Below the pieces are notes generated by a model, which was given only the letters and a program-made list of their open reading frames with translations, made no database searches and was not told the DNA's origin. A stretch of 40,879 nt of DNA. It comes from Planctomycetota bacterium. Lineage in GTDB: Bacteria; Planctomycetota; JACOTG01; JAJDCM01. Shown here piece after piece: positions 23,688-32,481 of this stretch (position 1 is the first letter of the stretch; every line of letters starts with the position of its first letter). Both the position numbers and the translations under genes were made by a program. The stretch is from contig JAJDCM010000385.1 in NCBI GenBank assembly GCA_029260825.1, forward strand, positions 1-40,879, read 5' to 3'.

Positions 23688-24761
23688 ATGTCGTCTCGTA
23701 CCCACAAAATCGCGGTCCTTCCCGGTGACGGTATCGGTGAGGAGGTCGTTCGTGAAGGACTGAAGGTTCTTGATGCCGCTTCTTCGAAGTATGGCTTTTC
23801 CTATGAAACCAAAACGTATCCCTTTGGTGCTGACCACTATCTTGAGACAGGGGTCACCATGCCAGAGGAGGTCTTTGACGAGTTTCGCGAGCTCGACGCA
23901 ATCTTCTTGGGGGCCATCGGAGACCCGCGAATCGAAGTGGGGATGCTCGAGCGGGCGATCATCGGCGGCATTCGGTTCAAGCTTGATCTCTTCATCAACC
24001 TGCGCCCGATCAAGTTGTACGCCGAGCATCTAACTCCTTTGAAAGACAAGACCCCCGATGACGTTGATTTCATCGTGGTGAGAGAGAACACCGAAGACGC
24101 CTACGCGGGGATCGGCGGCCACCTGAAGGTCGATACGGCAGATGAAGTTGCTCTGCAGACCATGATCTACACCCGAAAGGGCTGTGAGCGGGCGTGTCGG
24201 TATGCCTTTGAGCTGGCCAGGGAGCGGGGCGGCAAGAAAAGGCTCACTTTGGTCGACAAGGCCAACGCGGTGCGCGCTCAGTCCATCTGGACCCGGACTT
24301 TTGCCGAGGTCGGGAAAGAATATCCGGACATCGAGCAGGACCACGCTTATGTGGATGCAGCCTGTATGTGGATGCTCAAGAAACCGGAATGGTTCGATGT
24401 GATCGTGACCCCCAACCTTTTCGGGGACATCATCACCGACCTTGGGGCCATGATTCAGGGGGGAATGGGGATCGCGGCGTCCGGAAACATCCACCCTGGA
24501 AAGGTTTCCATGTTTGAGCCAATCCACGGATCGGCTCCCAAGTATCGGGGGCTGAACAAAGCCAACCCCATAGCGACGATTGCTGCCGTGCAAATGATGC
24601 TCGACTATCTGGGCGAAAAGGAAGCGGCAGTCGGAATCGAGGGAGTTATTTCTAATCTCCTCTCAAGTAAGAGGATCCCGACGCTCGATGCATCTTCGGG
24701 ACTCGGAACGGACGAGGTCGGGAACCTTGTTGTTGACGAGCTTCGAAAGAATGCCGGCTAA
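23688..24761 (+). CDS. leuB: Isopropylmalate/isocitrate dehydrogenase family enzyme, probably 3-isopropylmalate dehydrogenase
   Basis: This 357-residue protein is of IPMDH length. Motifs in order are [12 protein letters not shown], then [49 protein letters not shown] and [13 protein letters not shown]. These cover substrate, metal and NAD binding. IPMDH oxidatively decarboxylates 3-isopropylmalate in leucine synthesis. The neighbouring genes are not leucine genes, and the substrate-loop residues ([12 protein letters not shown]) differ somewhat from classical LeuB, so a tartrate or homoisocitrate dehydrogenase role is possible. GAGGAG sits 9 bases before the ATG. Confidence 0.85.
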   Translation: MSSRTHKIAVLPGDGIGEEVVREGLKVLDAASSKYGFSYETKTYPFGADHYLETGVTMPEEVFDEFRELDAIFLGAIGDPRIEVGMLERAIIGGIRFKLDLFINLRPIKLYAEHLTPLKDKTPDDVDFIVVRENTEDAYAGIGGHLKVDTADEVALQTMIYTRKGCERACRYAFELARERGGKKRLTLVDKANAVRAQSIWTRTFAEVGKEYPDIEQDHAYVDAACMWMLKKPEWFDVIVTPNLFGDIITDLGAMIQGGMGIAASGNIHPGKVSMFEPIHGSAPKYRGLNKANPIATIAAVQMMLDYLGEKEAAVGIEGVISNLLSSKRIPTLDASSGLGTDEVGNLVVDELRKNAG

Positions 24762-24767
24762 GCCTGA

Positions 24768-24781
24768 CCCGAAATTTCGGG
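24768..24781. repeat. 14-base perfect palindrome after leuB
   Basis: CCCGAAATTTCGGG lies in the 82-base gap between the dehydrogenase and the LOG-family gene. It can fold as a 5-bp stem with an AATT loop but has no T-run; a 3'-end hairpin or an operator are both possible. Confidence 0.35.
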
Positions 24782-24843
24782 GTTGGGGTCTTACCGGGGT
24801 GAAAAGATCGGGCTGAAAAGCGGAAACAAAAGGAGGATCTTGC

Positions 24844-26082
24844 GTGGCGCACCAGTACTCCAGCGGCGTCCAGGCCATCGACGACATCATCCGTGCATTG
24901 ATCCGACTCCGGGGGCATGCCACCTCGGAAGATGACATCGCTGATATCATGACCACGGCTCTAAAGTTGGTTGAAGAAGGAGCCTCGGCAAGTGACGCCA
25001 AGATTGCGAGCAACGCATTGAAGGAAATGCGTTATTCGTACAAGGTGTTCTCCGGCTATCGGGGAATTCGCAAGGTCACGATTTTCGGCTCCGCTCGAAC
25101 CTCCGCCAGCCACCCGAACTACAAGCTTGCCAAAGACGTCTCCCGGCGTCTCTGTAAGGCGGGTTTCATGCTCATCAGCGGTGCAGGTCCGGGCATCATG
25201 GAGGCCGGACTTATCGGGGCGGGAAGAGAGAATAGTTTCGGAGTCAATATTCGCCTTCCTTTCGAGCAGGAAGCCTGTCCAGTCATCGAGGGCGACCCCA
25301 AACTGATCAACTACAAGTACTTCTTTGTGCGAAAGCTCTTCTTCGTCAGGGAGACGGATGCGGTTCTCATCTTCCCGGGTGGATTCGGGACTTTCGATGA
25401 GATGTTCGAGCTCCTGACCCTGGCACAAACAGGAAAATGCCACCCTCTTCCCATCGTGTTGATGGATCACCCTCAAGGAACCTACTGGAAATCCATGGTT
25501 CGTTTGCTGAAGAAGGAGCTCCTTGGCAACGGAATGATCTCCAAGGAAGACTTCAACCTCTTCAAGGTCACTTCGAGCCCTGCTGAAGCTTGCCACGAGA
25601 TGCTTCATTTCTTCGAGAACTACCATTCGATCCGATATGTGAAGGGTCGGTTGGTCATCCGGGTCCGAAAGCCCGTGACCGAGGGTCTTTTGGATAAGCT
25701 CAACTCGAAGTATGCCTCCCTTGTCGAGGAGGGGCGGATGGAAGCGGTCGAGGCGAGCCCCGAGGAAAGCGACGAGCCGGAACTCCATGCCCTTCCCAGA
25801 ATCTCTTTCAAGTTCCAGCGGTCCGGCTTCGGGAAGTTTCGTTGCTTGATCGATGACCTGAACGACGTTCCCGGTACGGTCCGTCGTCGGGATCCGGGGC
25901 TTGGCCGACCGGACCTTGATCCGTTCCAGGAGGATTCAGGTGGAATCTTCTCTGGCCCGGATGAGAATCGTTCGCCCGTTGCCACTCCTCCCAAGCAATC
26001 TCCTCCGGTGAAGACGAAGGCGACTCGAGCCCGAAAACCTCGTGCATCGGGCAAGAAAGTGCGGCGTAAGAAGAGTTCTTGA
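24844..26082 (+). CDS. LOG-family protein (nucleotide 5'-monophosphate phosphoribohydrolase-like) with long C-terminal extension
   Basis: This 412-residue protein has a LOG domain at about residues 60-255. Motifs are GSARTS (82-87), GAGPGIMEA (113-121) and the hallmark PGGFGTFDE (178-186). Family members release free base and ribose 5-phosphate from nucleotide monophosphates (cytokinin activation in plants, PpnN-type nucleotide turnover in bacteria). About 60 helical N-terminal residues and about 150 C-terminal residues flank it. The tail ends in a basic, Pro/Lys/Arg-rich stretch (KATRARKPRASGKKVRRKK) that could bind nucleic acid. AGGAGGAT at 24831-24838 supports the GTG start. It is convergent with the NIF3 gene with a 10-base gap. 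Confidence 0.88.
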   Translation: MAHQYSSGVQAIDDIIRALIRLRGHATSEDDIADIMTTALKLVEEGASASDAKIASNALKEMRYSYKVFSGYRGIRKVTIFGSARTSASHPNYKLAKDVSRRLCKAGFMLISGAGPGIMEAGLIGAGRENSFGVNIRLPFEQEACPVIEGDPKLINYKYFFVRKLFFVRETDAVLIFPGGFGTFDEMFELLTLAQTGKCHPLPIVLMDHPQGTYWKSMVRLLKKELLGNGMISKEDFNLFKVTSSPAEACHEMLHFFENYHSIRYVKGRLVIRVRKPVTEGLLDKLNSKYASLVEEGRMEAVEASPEESDEPELHALPRISFKFQRSGFGKFRCLIDDLNDVPGTVRRRDPGLGRPDLDPFQEDSGGIFSGPDENRSPVATPPKQSPPVKTKATRARKPRASGKKVRRKKSS

Positions 26083-26092
26083 GGTCCTCTTA

Positions 26093-26881
26093 TCAGTAGG
26101 CATTTTCGATGTTCAAGAACACGGTCTCGACCTCGAACTTCTCCTCGAGGATGGGGCCGAGGGCCATGGGGCCCCAGCGTTCCGAATCATGGTGGCCGAG
26201 TGCCAGATAGTGGATTCCCGTTTCCTTGCAATAGGAGGGGGCGGTAAAATCCATCTCGCCGGTGATGAAAAGGTCCAGGCCGGAGTCGACGACCAGGGAC
26301 ATCATCCGGGCTGCGGAGCCGGAGATGATGGCGACCGTGGATATTTCCTCGGGGCCCTGGTCGATGAAGGCTTTTTCCGGGACTAGATTCTTCCGGCATC
26401 TTGCCAGGAGCTCATCTTTGGAGATGGGCTCGGGAAACCGTGCCTGAACACCAAGAGATGCGCCCCTCGCCTCGGCAAACGGCTCCAGGTCAACGCATCC
26501 CAGTCTCCTGGCGATTTGCGCGTTGTTTCCAACCTCAAGATGGCGGTCGAGAGGAAGGTGGTAGCCCGCGAGGGACAGTCGATTCTCCAGAAGAAACTGA
26601 ATCCGACGCCGCCGATTCCCGATGAGAGTACGAGGCTCCCCGTCCCAGAAAAAGCCGTGGTGGACGACGAGGAGTTCCGATCCGGATTTGAGTGCCGCCT
26701 CAAAGAACGGCATTTCGGCGGTGACGCCAAGGGCGATGCGGCGAACGTCTTCCTGCCCTTCAACTTGGAGTCCGTGAGGGCAATAATCTCCGGAATCTCC
26801 AATCCGAAGAAAGTCGTTCAGGTAGGCGATGATCTCATCTCGGTGAGCCAAGGGTGCCGGTCTCCTACTTGTGAGGCCCAT
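26093..26881 (-). CDS. NIF3-family dinuclear-metal protein
   Basis: This 262-residue protein matches the NIF3/YbgI/DUF34 family. Metal ligands are visible in LLVVHHGFFWDG (His74, His75), GYHLPLDRH (near 105) and the C-terminal LALGHHDSERWG. The start region DYCPHGLQVEG is also typical. Members form toroidal hexamers with two metals per subunit; GTP cyclohydrolase or hydrolase roles have been proposed without consensus. The length is that of the short form, without the PII-like insert. It is convergent with the LOG gene and its partner genes are unknown. Confidence 0.93.
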   Translation of the reverse strand: MGLTSRRPAPLAHRDEIIAYLNDFLRIGDSGDYCPHGLQVEGQEDVRRIALGVTAEMPFFEAALKSGSELLVVHHGFFWDGEPRTLIGNRRRRIQFLLENRLSLAGYHLPLDRHLEVGNNAQIARRLGCVDLEPFAEARGASLGVQARFPEPISKDELLARCRKNLVPEKAFIDQGPEEISTVAIISGSAARMMSLVVDSGLDLFITGEMDFTAPSYCKETGIHYLALGHHDSERWGPMALGPILEEKFEVETVFLNIENAY

Positions 26882-27117
26882 CTAGTGGTGCGCTAACGGG
26901 TTGCAACAGGAAGATTTCTAAGGAGCTAGCCTACCTTGACAACCGTATCTGGGGGAACAAACTACTCGAAGAAACCCGAATCGAAGAAGGGCTTCCTTTT
27001 GGGAAGATTCGCGGGTGGGTTGTCGTCCAAGCGATACCCGCCATTTGACCCGAAAGAGCCCCCTGCAGAAGTCCGGAGGACGAGACCCCGATCCGGACAC
27101 CCGTCCTGAGGAGACGA

Positions 27118-29085
27118 ATGAACCGTCGATTGAAACGCATATTGACCTCGATTCTGATGATCTTCGCGGTCATCGGAGTCGTCCTGACGACCCTTTTTTG
27201 CATCTTCATCTACAACCCTCTTGAAGGAAGCTGCGATGCCATCGGGACCCTCGTACCCCGATCCGTTTCCTTCTTCGTAACCAAGAGAGATCTGGGGGAC
27301 GAGCTCCTGGCTCTGCCGAACCAGAGAGAGTTCAAGGAAATCGGGGAGTCGAAGGCAGTCAAGTCCTTCCTGAATTCCCAGTTCTTCCTGAGCGCCGATC
27401 AGCGGTTTGCGATTCAAGAGAACCTGGATCGATTGGAACAGATCAACAACGAGTTGCCGGTTGATATCTTTGGAGACGTGTTTGGATCGGAGCTTGGAAT
27501 TGCCGGTACACCTCTGGGCGCGGAGGTGACCAAGTGGGATGTGATCTTCTATACCCGGGTGGGATGGAAGATTCGCCCGATGATTGACCTTTGCACCCAT
27601 CCCCAGATTTTGAAGCGTGCGCGACTTGACCCGGCGCTTTCTCTTGGGGATGAGGATGGAGGAGCGTTCAAGCGAGTGAGCTACGTCCAATCTGGAAAAG
27701 CGATGAGCTTTTTCTTCGGGCGAGTGAAGGACGTTCTGGTTGTCAGCAACAAGAAGGAACTCATGCGGGAAGTCCTGGCCCTTGGTTTTGAGGGGTCGGG
27801 TACGAGCCTCTACTATGATCGGGAGTATGAAGATCCGGTGGAGGCCCTGGCCGAATCGAAAGAAAGTCCCGAGGGTGTCGCGTCTCCGGTGGGGCTTCAC
27901 GTCAATCTTGCCGAGGTCAAGCGCCTCTACGGGGTTGACCAGAAGCTTGAGGAGGGACAGGTCGGGACGGGAACAAAGATTGCCGCCGACATGTTGGGCC
28001 TTCAAACGATGTCCCGTTTCGTGGGAGTGTTTCACCCCCAGACACCTCTCACGCTGGAGGGCCGCATCGACCTCGATGTGAGCAAAGCCGGTAACAACCG
28101 TCGGATTCTCACCACGGATGGTCTTCCGGTTTCCGAGATCCGGGACCGTCTCGGGGCGATTTTGCCCAAAGACACCTTCTTCTTCATGTTTGTTCGTTGT
28201 GGTGTTCGCGATCTTTTTCAGCTCATCATGACCAACTTTTCGGGGGCCGATCGGCAGCTCATCAACGATTCGCTGAAGAAGATCCCCGAGCTCGACAACC
28301 TCAATGATTTTCTCGCCAAGACTTCGAGCCATTTCACCGATGAAGTGGCCGCGATCTTTTCTCGAAGAGATATTAGCCAGCTCACGGGAGCTCAACGATT
28401 CAATCCCAAGCCGGCAATGACCCTCATGCTTCAGACGCTGGACTCGACAGCTCTCCTTGACTATCTGAAGATCCTGGAGCGGGACGAGTTTGCGATTGCT
28501 GGAGTGACAAAGTCGGACCTTGCCGGCGTATCCGTGACGCGAGGGAGAAGCAAGATCGATGGGGCGGATATGGCTTATGCGATTTTTGATGATCGCTTCA
28601 TCATTTCGACCTCTCCGGATTTTCTTGATCAGATCATCCTGGTGGCCAAGGGCCAGCTCTCCGGTCTCATGGAGGACGAGGGTTTTGATACGGCCATGAA
28701 CTCGGTCGGCGATAAGGCCACTCTTCTCTTTTATCTCAACGGGGGAAAAGGGTTGGATTGGCTGGTCGACTATTCGGACAAGATCGCCAACGATGCCAAC
28801 TTCATGTCGCCGGATGACTGGATCAAGTTTCGAGGTGAGGTTCGCCGGGAGCTGCAACAATCGAGTGGTCTTCGAGGTCCCGAGTTAGAGAGGGCCCTGG
28901 ATCGAAGAGCTCAGGAAAAGCAGGGTGATATCGAGCGGATCGACATTCCGAAGATGAAGCAGACCATTGCGGAGATCTCCGATTGGAGCCGGTTGGTCGA
29001 CTCGATCACCGGAGTGATCAGCTTCCAGGGAGAGTCGGCGGTGAGCAAGATGATCCTGCAGCTGAATACCGAGAAGCCGGAGTAA
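27118..29085 (+). CDS. Membrane-anchored DUF3352-like protein of unknown function
   Basis: This 655-residue protein has a basic start (MNRRLKR) and one uncleaved membrane helix at about residues 9-31. The rest would lie outside the membrane. The soluble part begins IGTLVPRSVSFFVTKRDLGD and contains repeated strands such as MSFFFGRVKDVLVVSNKKEL and AYAIFDDRFIISTSPDFLDQ. That is the layout of DUF3352-type proteins and of the secreted protein at 14495-16903. It lacks the TPR tail of that protein. No catalytic residues are recognisable. GAGGAG lies 5 bases before the ATG. It is convergent with gnd; a shared hairpin follows the stop. Confidence 0.75.
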   Translation: MNRRLKRILTSILMIFAVIGVVLTTLFCIFIYNPLEGSCDAIGTLVPRSVSFFVTKRDLGDELLALPNQREFKEIGESKAVKSFLNSQFFLSADQRFAIQENLDRLEQINNELPVDIFGDVFGSELGIAGTPLGAEVTKWDVIFYTRVGWKIRPMIDLCTHPQILKRARLDPALSLGDEDGGAFKRVSYVQSGKAMSFFFGRVKDVLVVSNKKELMREVLALGFEGSGTSLYYDREYEDPVEALAESKESPEGVASPVGLHVNLAEVKRLYGVDQKLEEGQVGTGTKIAADMLGLQTMSRFVGVFHPQTPLTLEGRIDLDVSKAGNNRRILTTDGLPVSEIRDRLGAILPKDTFFFMFVRCGVRDLFQLIMTNFSGADRQLINDSLKKIPELDNLNDFLAKTSSHFTDEVAAIFSRRDISQLTGAQRFNPKPAMTLMLQTLDSTALLDYLKILERDEFAIAGVTKSDLAGVSVTRGRSKIDGADMAYAIFDDRFIISTSPDFLDQIILVAKGQLSGLMEDEGFDTAMNSVGDKATLLFYLNGGKGLDWLVDYSDKIANDANFMSPDDWIKFRGEVRRELQQSSGLRGPELERALDRRAQEKQGDIERIDIPKMKQTIAEISDWSRLVDSITGVISFQGESAVSKMILQLNTEKPE

Positions 29086-29096
29086 GTTCACGAAAA

Positions 29097-29129
29097 AACC
29101 GGACGACGGTTTCTTTCCGTCGTCCGGTT
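29097..29129 (-). terminator. Strong terminator of gnd, between convergent genes
   Basis: AACCGGACGACGG (29097-29109) pairs perfectly over 13 bp with 29117-29129 around a 7-base loop. On the minus strand the stem is followed by a T-run (the A-run at 29093-29098), so it mainly ends gnd transcripts. It may also stop the converging DUF3352-like transcript. Confidence 0.88.
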
Positions 29130-29156
29130 GGTGAATTCAGCAATTCACATTCAGGC

Positions 29157-30578
29157 TCAGAGCCATTCGTGGTGAGCATGGGGGCCATCGGGATCGTCGA
29201 GCCGTTGGAACGTATGGGCGCCGAACGCATCTCGTTGAGCCTGGGTCAGATTCTGGGGGAGACGAGCCGTTCGATAGGCATCATAGTAGGCCAACGAACT
29301 GGACATCGCCGGAACCGGAATTCCCATGTTCTGAGCAAGGCAAACCACCTGTCGCCAGGCCGGTGCAATTTCTCGAACCTGAGAAGCGAAGGACTCATCC
29401 AGAAGTAGGTTCGGGAGATCGAGTCTTCGATCGTAGGCTTTCATGATGGCATCGAGGAGCTTGGCTCGAATGATGCAACCACCCTTCCAGATGCGGGCCG
29501 ATTCCTTCATGCTGACGTTCCAGTTGTAATGATCCGAAGCAGATTGGATCAGGTACATACCCTGGGCATAGCAGCAGATCTTTGCTGCGAGAAGAGCATC
29601 GTGAATCGCTCCGATCATGGCAGCTTTGTCCCCGGTGAACTCGGGGATGGGTGCGGCTGGAATGATCTTCGAGGCTTCGATTCGTTCGTTTCTTTTGCTG
29701 GAAAGAACCCGGCTATCGACTGCGGCGGCGATCGTGGGGATCGGCACGGAAGGTGACATCATCAGAGCGAGCCGGTTCGTCCAGAGACCCGTGCCTTTTT
29801 GCTCCGCGGTATCGAGAACCTTATCGACAAGAGGGGCACCATCCGTGTCCTTGACGGCAAGGATCTGGCCGGTGATTTCGATGAGGTAGGACGCGATCGG
29901 ATCGGTGTCGCTGTTCCACTTCTGGAAGACGTCTGCGATCTCGAAGGCGCCCATGCCAAGGCAGCGGCCCATGACGTCGTAGACTTCGGCGATCAGCTGC
30001 ATGTCCGCGTATTCGATGCCGTTGTGCACCATCTTGACGCAGTGGCCAGCGCCGTCCGGGCCACAGTAGGTCACGCAGGGGCCGGAATCGGTCTTGGCTG
30101 AGATGGCCTCGAGAGCCGGTCTAGCGTGCTCGTAGGCCTCTTTGTTGCCACCCGGCATCATCGACGGTCCAAAGCGAGCTCCGGTCTCGCCACCGGATAC
30201 ACCCATGCCGAAGAAGTTGAGTCCGGCTGCGGTGTAGTCTTTGTCGCGACGCTGGGTGTCTTCAAACCAGGAATTTCCACCGTCGATGACGATGTCACCC
30301 TTTTCCAGGAGGGGTTTTAGACCTTCCATCGTTGAATCGACCGGGCCGCCTGCCTTGACCATGAGGAGGATTCGACGAGGCCGAGCTAGAGACTTGACGA
30401 AGTCTGCCATGGTCTTGGCGCCGGTGAATTTCACTCCGCTATGCTTCTTTACGATGCTCTGGACGGTATCTTGATTACGGGTCCAGACGGCCACCGGGAA
30501 TCCATGGGATTCCAGGTTGAGGGCGAGGTTCTCACCCATGACGCCCAAGCCGATGACGCCCCACTCACAGTTCGACAT
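29157..30578 (-). CDS. gnd: 6-phosphogluconate dehydrogenase, decarboxylating
   Basis: This 473-residue protein is full length. The Rossmann start reads GVIGLGVMGENLALNLESHG, followed by LLMVKAGGPVDS, IDGGNSWFEDTQRRDK, the substrate motif GVSGGETGARFGPSMMPGG and the KMVHNGIEYADMQLIAE catalytic segment. RIWKGGCIIRAKLL and the FGAHTFQRLD tail follow. It converts 6-phosphogluconate to ribulose 5-phosphate, CO2 and NAD(P)H. ATAGGAGGAAG gives a strong ribosome site. It lies 114 bases after pgl on the same strand, so steps two and three of the oxidative pentose phosphate pathway are paired; zwf is not in the window. Confidence 0.97.
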   Translation of the reverse strand: MSNCEWGVIGLGVMGENLALNLESHGFPVAVWTRNQDTVQSIVKKHSGVKFTGAKTMADFVKSLARPRRILLMVKAGGPVDSTMEGLKPLLEKGDIVIDGGNSWFEDTQRRDKDYTAAGLNFFGMGVSGGETGARFGPSMMPGGNKEAYEHARPALEAISAKTDSGPCVTYCGPDGAGHCVKMVHNGIEYADMQLIAEVYDVMGRCLGMGAFEIADVFQKWNSDTDPIASYLIEITGQILAVKDTDGAPLVDKVLDTAEQKGTGLWTNRLALMMSPSVPIPTIAAAVDSRVLSSKRNERIEASKIIPAAPIPEFTGDKAAMIGAIHDALLAAKICCYAQGMYLIQSASDHYNWNVSMKESARIWKGGCIIRAKLLDAIMKAYDRRLDLPNLLLDESFASQVREIAPAWRQVVCLAQNMGIPVPAMSSSLAYYDAYRTARLPQNLTQAQRDAFGAHTFQRLDDPDGPHAHHEWL

Positions 30579-30620
30579 CGCTACTTCCTCCTATTACTTT
30601 TTCTCTTTACCTGCTTCTTG

Positions 30621-30639
30621 CGAATACACGACGTATTCG
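30621..30639. repeat. Hairpin between pgl and gnd
   Basis: CGAATAC (30621-30627) and GTATTCG (30633-30639) form a perfect 7-bp stem with a 5-base loop, about 43 bases before the gnd start. There is no T-run on either strand. It may be a processing or stabilising hairpin in a joint pgl-gnd transcript. Confidence 0.45.
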
Positions 30640-30692
30640 GTCGTCGTCTCCACCTCATCGTGCAACGCGAGGGTTTGACGGCTGTCGAAGTG

Positions 30693-31406
30693 TTATTTGA
30701 GCGAAGCAGTCGCTTCGCGATCGACGATCCAGATCCCGCGCCGAGCGAGTCCGGATGGAATCTCTTGAATGTTCACATTTTCATCGAGAGCTTTGGGGAG
30801 AACTTCGGCCTTTCCGGCTCCTTTGGCGAGAACGATGATTTCCTTGGCTGCCTCGATGACCGGTGGGGTGACGGTGATACGCCAGGGTGGTGGCTTTGGG
30901 CCGTTCACAACTGCCGTGAGTTTGTTCTTTTCGGACAGCACTTTCTGGCCAGGAAAGAGAGAGGCGGTGTGCCCGTCTTCACCCATTCCAAGGAGCATCA
31001 CGTCGATGGGTTCGGTGAGGATGTTTGCATAGTCGGACGCCGCTTTTTCCCGATCCGGATCCTCGCCTCGAACTCGAAAGATCTGAGACTCCTGGATCTG
31101 GGCTCCAAGAGGGTCAAAAAGGCTTTCTTTTGCCATTCGAAAATTGCTGTCCTTGTCGTCGGGAGGGACGCAACGTTCGTCTCCGAAAAGGAATTCCACC
31201 TTGCTCCAATCGGGAGACTTTGTGGAGGAGAGTTGGGTTAGATGTGCGTGAATCGCCGCGGGTGTTGATCCTCCGGAAAGAGCCAATCGACATTTCCCGG
31301 TCTTTTCAATGGCCGAATTGATGGCTCCCGTGATGTTGGTTGCCGCCAGTGCGATGAACTCCTCGGCGCTCTCCGCGATGACCAGCCGATTCTGCTTCAC
31401 GCTCAA
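30693..31406 (-). CDS. pgl: 6-phosphogluconolactonase
   Basis: This 237-residue protein is of the DevB/SugB type. It has LALSGGSTPAAIHAHL near residue 40, FLFGDERCVPPDDKDSNFRM near residue 73 and the active-site LLGMGEDGHTASLFPG near residue 137. It hydrolyses 6-phosphogluconolactone to 6-phosphogluconate, the substrate of Gnd encoded next. The start is TTG, supported by a strong AGGAGGAG site 7 bases upstream; a GTG two codons on is too far from that site. Confidence 0.95.
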   Translation of the reverse strand: MSVKQNRLVIAESAEEFIALAATNITGAINSAIEKTGKCRLALSGGSTPAAIHAHLTQLSSTKSPDWSKVEFLFGDERCVPPDDKDSNFRMAKESLFDPLGAQIQESQIFRVRGEDPDREKAASDYANILTEPIDVMLLGMGEDGHTASLFPGQKVLSEKNKLTAVVNGPKPPPWRITVTPPVIEAAKEIIVLAKGAGKAEVLPKALDENVNIQEIPSGLARRGIWIVDREATASLK

Positions 31407-31765
31407 GGTTGCTCTCCTCCTGTCGGGTCGGGTGCTCGGATAGGACGGCTTCGGTTTTCGTCAGGGGGCGGAGCGCCCAGGCCTCTGAAAACTGATGTGA
31501 ATCCCGCTCGGATCTCAATTCGGTTGGGCGCGACCTTGGCGTTAAACCGGGTGAGTGAGCTTGGCGGGCCTTCCCCCGTAGAGACTCGACGATTCGTCTA
31601 TCCCACCAAAAACAGGTCGGGGATGGAAGCGGGTTTTTCGAGATGGAGGGGAATTCGGTGGGGTGGAGATGAGGTGAAGAATGAGTCCATGGATCTGCTG
31701 ATCCGGAGCGGGTTTATGAGGCACCCGCTCCGTGATCATCACATGAAAAAGGAGGAACTCCTTCC
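31407..31765. other. Intergenic region with a strong hairpin
   Basis: No convincing gene lies between pgl and position 31766. A stable hairpin pairs CGGAGCGGGT (31704-31713) with ACCCGCTCCG (31723-31732). It extends by GATC on both sides (31700-31737) with one bulged T. A second small palindrome, AAGGAG/CTCCTT (31749-31763), overlaps the ribosome site of the small ORF at 31766. On the minus strand that palindrome is followed by a run of T, so it could also end the MshEN transcript. Confidence 0.4.
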
Positions 31766-31852
31766 ATGCTACAGATGGTCATCGTACGCGCTTTCGATCT
31801 GTTCGGACCCGATGGTTACAAAGTCTTGTGGTTGACCCAGTTGGTGTTCTAG
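31766..31852 (+). CDS. Possible 28-residue small protein
   Basis: GGAGGA (31751-31756) precedes an ATG by 9 bases, an ideal ribosome site. The ORF encodes a hydrophobic 28-mer that starts MLQMVIVRAFDLFG and ends LWLTQLVF, so a membrane or membrane-active peptide is possible. The ribosome site lies in a hairpin (AAGGAG/CTCCTT) that could hide it, and a strong hairpin sits upstream. Its stop shares CTAG with the stop of the convergent MshEN gene. No family is recognised; it may be chance. Confidence 0.35.
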   Translation: MLQMVIVRAFDLFGPDGYKVLWLTQLVF

Positions 31853-32406
31853 GACGACTTTTTTGCAACCTTCTTGTTCTCGAGTCGTTTTCGGGCTTTG
31901 CGCTGGAAGGTTCTGGTTACGTCCTTCAGCAGTCCGTCGAACTCGCCATACTCAGCCAGGCTCATCGGGAAGTTGGACTCCAACGTGTTCTTGATGTCCG
32001 AGATGAGACCGACGTAGATAAAAGGGGTAAAGCCATAGGCTTCTTTGACTTCGTCGATGAAGTCGAGAGCTGAAAACCTCCCGATAACAAGACTCACCAT
32101 GTCGCCAAAAACGTCGACGGGAACGATGAGATTATCGTGGAGGAACTTGGGTGGAAAGATCTTTCTGATCTCAGGATCGAGGGTGCATTGAGAGGTCCTG
32201 AGGAAGGGAAACTGATATTGCTTGACGATCACCCGAGCGATGTCGTCCTCCGAAATCAGTCCCTCATCCAGGAGGATTTCTCCCAACATTTCCCCGGTCG
32301 TGTCCTGGATATCGAGGGCTCGTTCGAGGTCGGGGCGACGTAAAAGGCCCTCCTCGATGAGAATCTCTCCGAACTTCTTCCTTCCGATTTTGCGCAGGTA
32401 GTTCAT
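31849..32406 (-). CDS. Stand-alone MshEN (PilB/GspE N-terminal) domain protein
   Basis: This 185-residue protein contains only the N-terminal domain found on type II secretion and type IV pilus assembly ATPases. Signature blocks are RKKFGEILIEEGLLRRPDLE, then GEMLGEILLDEGLISEDDIA. A LDPEIRKIFPPKFLHDNLIV region follows, as in MshEN, which binds cyclic di-GMP in some family members. The ATPase domain is absent and a Lys-rich tail ends the protein. It could act as a separate c-di-GMP or pilus regulator; pilT lies 7 kb away. ATG at 32406 fits the domain start, although a TTG at 32478, 4 bases after the upstream stop, keeps the frame open. Confidence 0.78.
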   Translation of the reverse strand: MNYLRKIGRKKFGEILIEEGLLRRPDLERALDIQDTTGEMLGEILLDEGLISEDDIARVIVKQYQFPFLRTSQCTLDPEIRKIFPPKFLHDNLIVPVDVFGDMVSLVIGRFSALDFIDEVKEAYGFTPFIYVGLISDIKNTLESNFPMSLAEYGEFDGLLKDVTRTFQRKARKRLENKKVAKKSS

Positions 32407-32481
32407 GGAAGATCTCGAGATAGGGGTTTGGTGGCGTTCTTCTTCGATGTTTTTTCGCCGGCTCCAATTTCCGGCCAAACC

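Noticed and set aside
26962-28860. A 632-codon open frame on the minus strand opposite the DUF3352-like gene
   Set aside because: No signal, domain or ribosome site. The plus-strand gene has a membrane anchor and a strong ribosome site; the antisense frame is a by-product of its codon use.
31497-31835. 112-codon plus-strand ORF in the gap after pgl
   Set aside because: No ribosome site and arbitrary composition; it overlaps the better supported 28-residue ORF in another frame.
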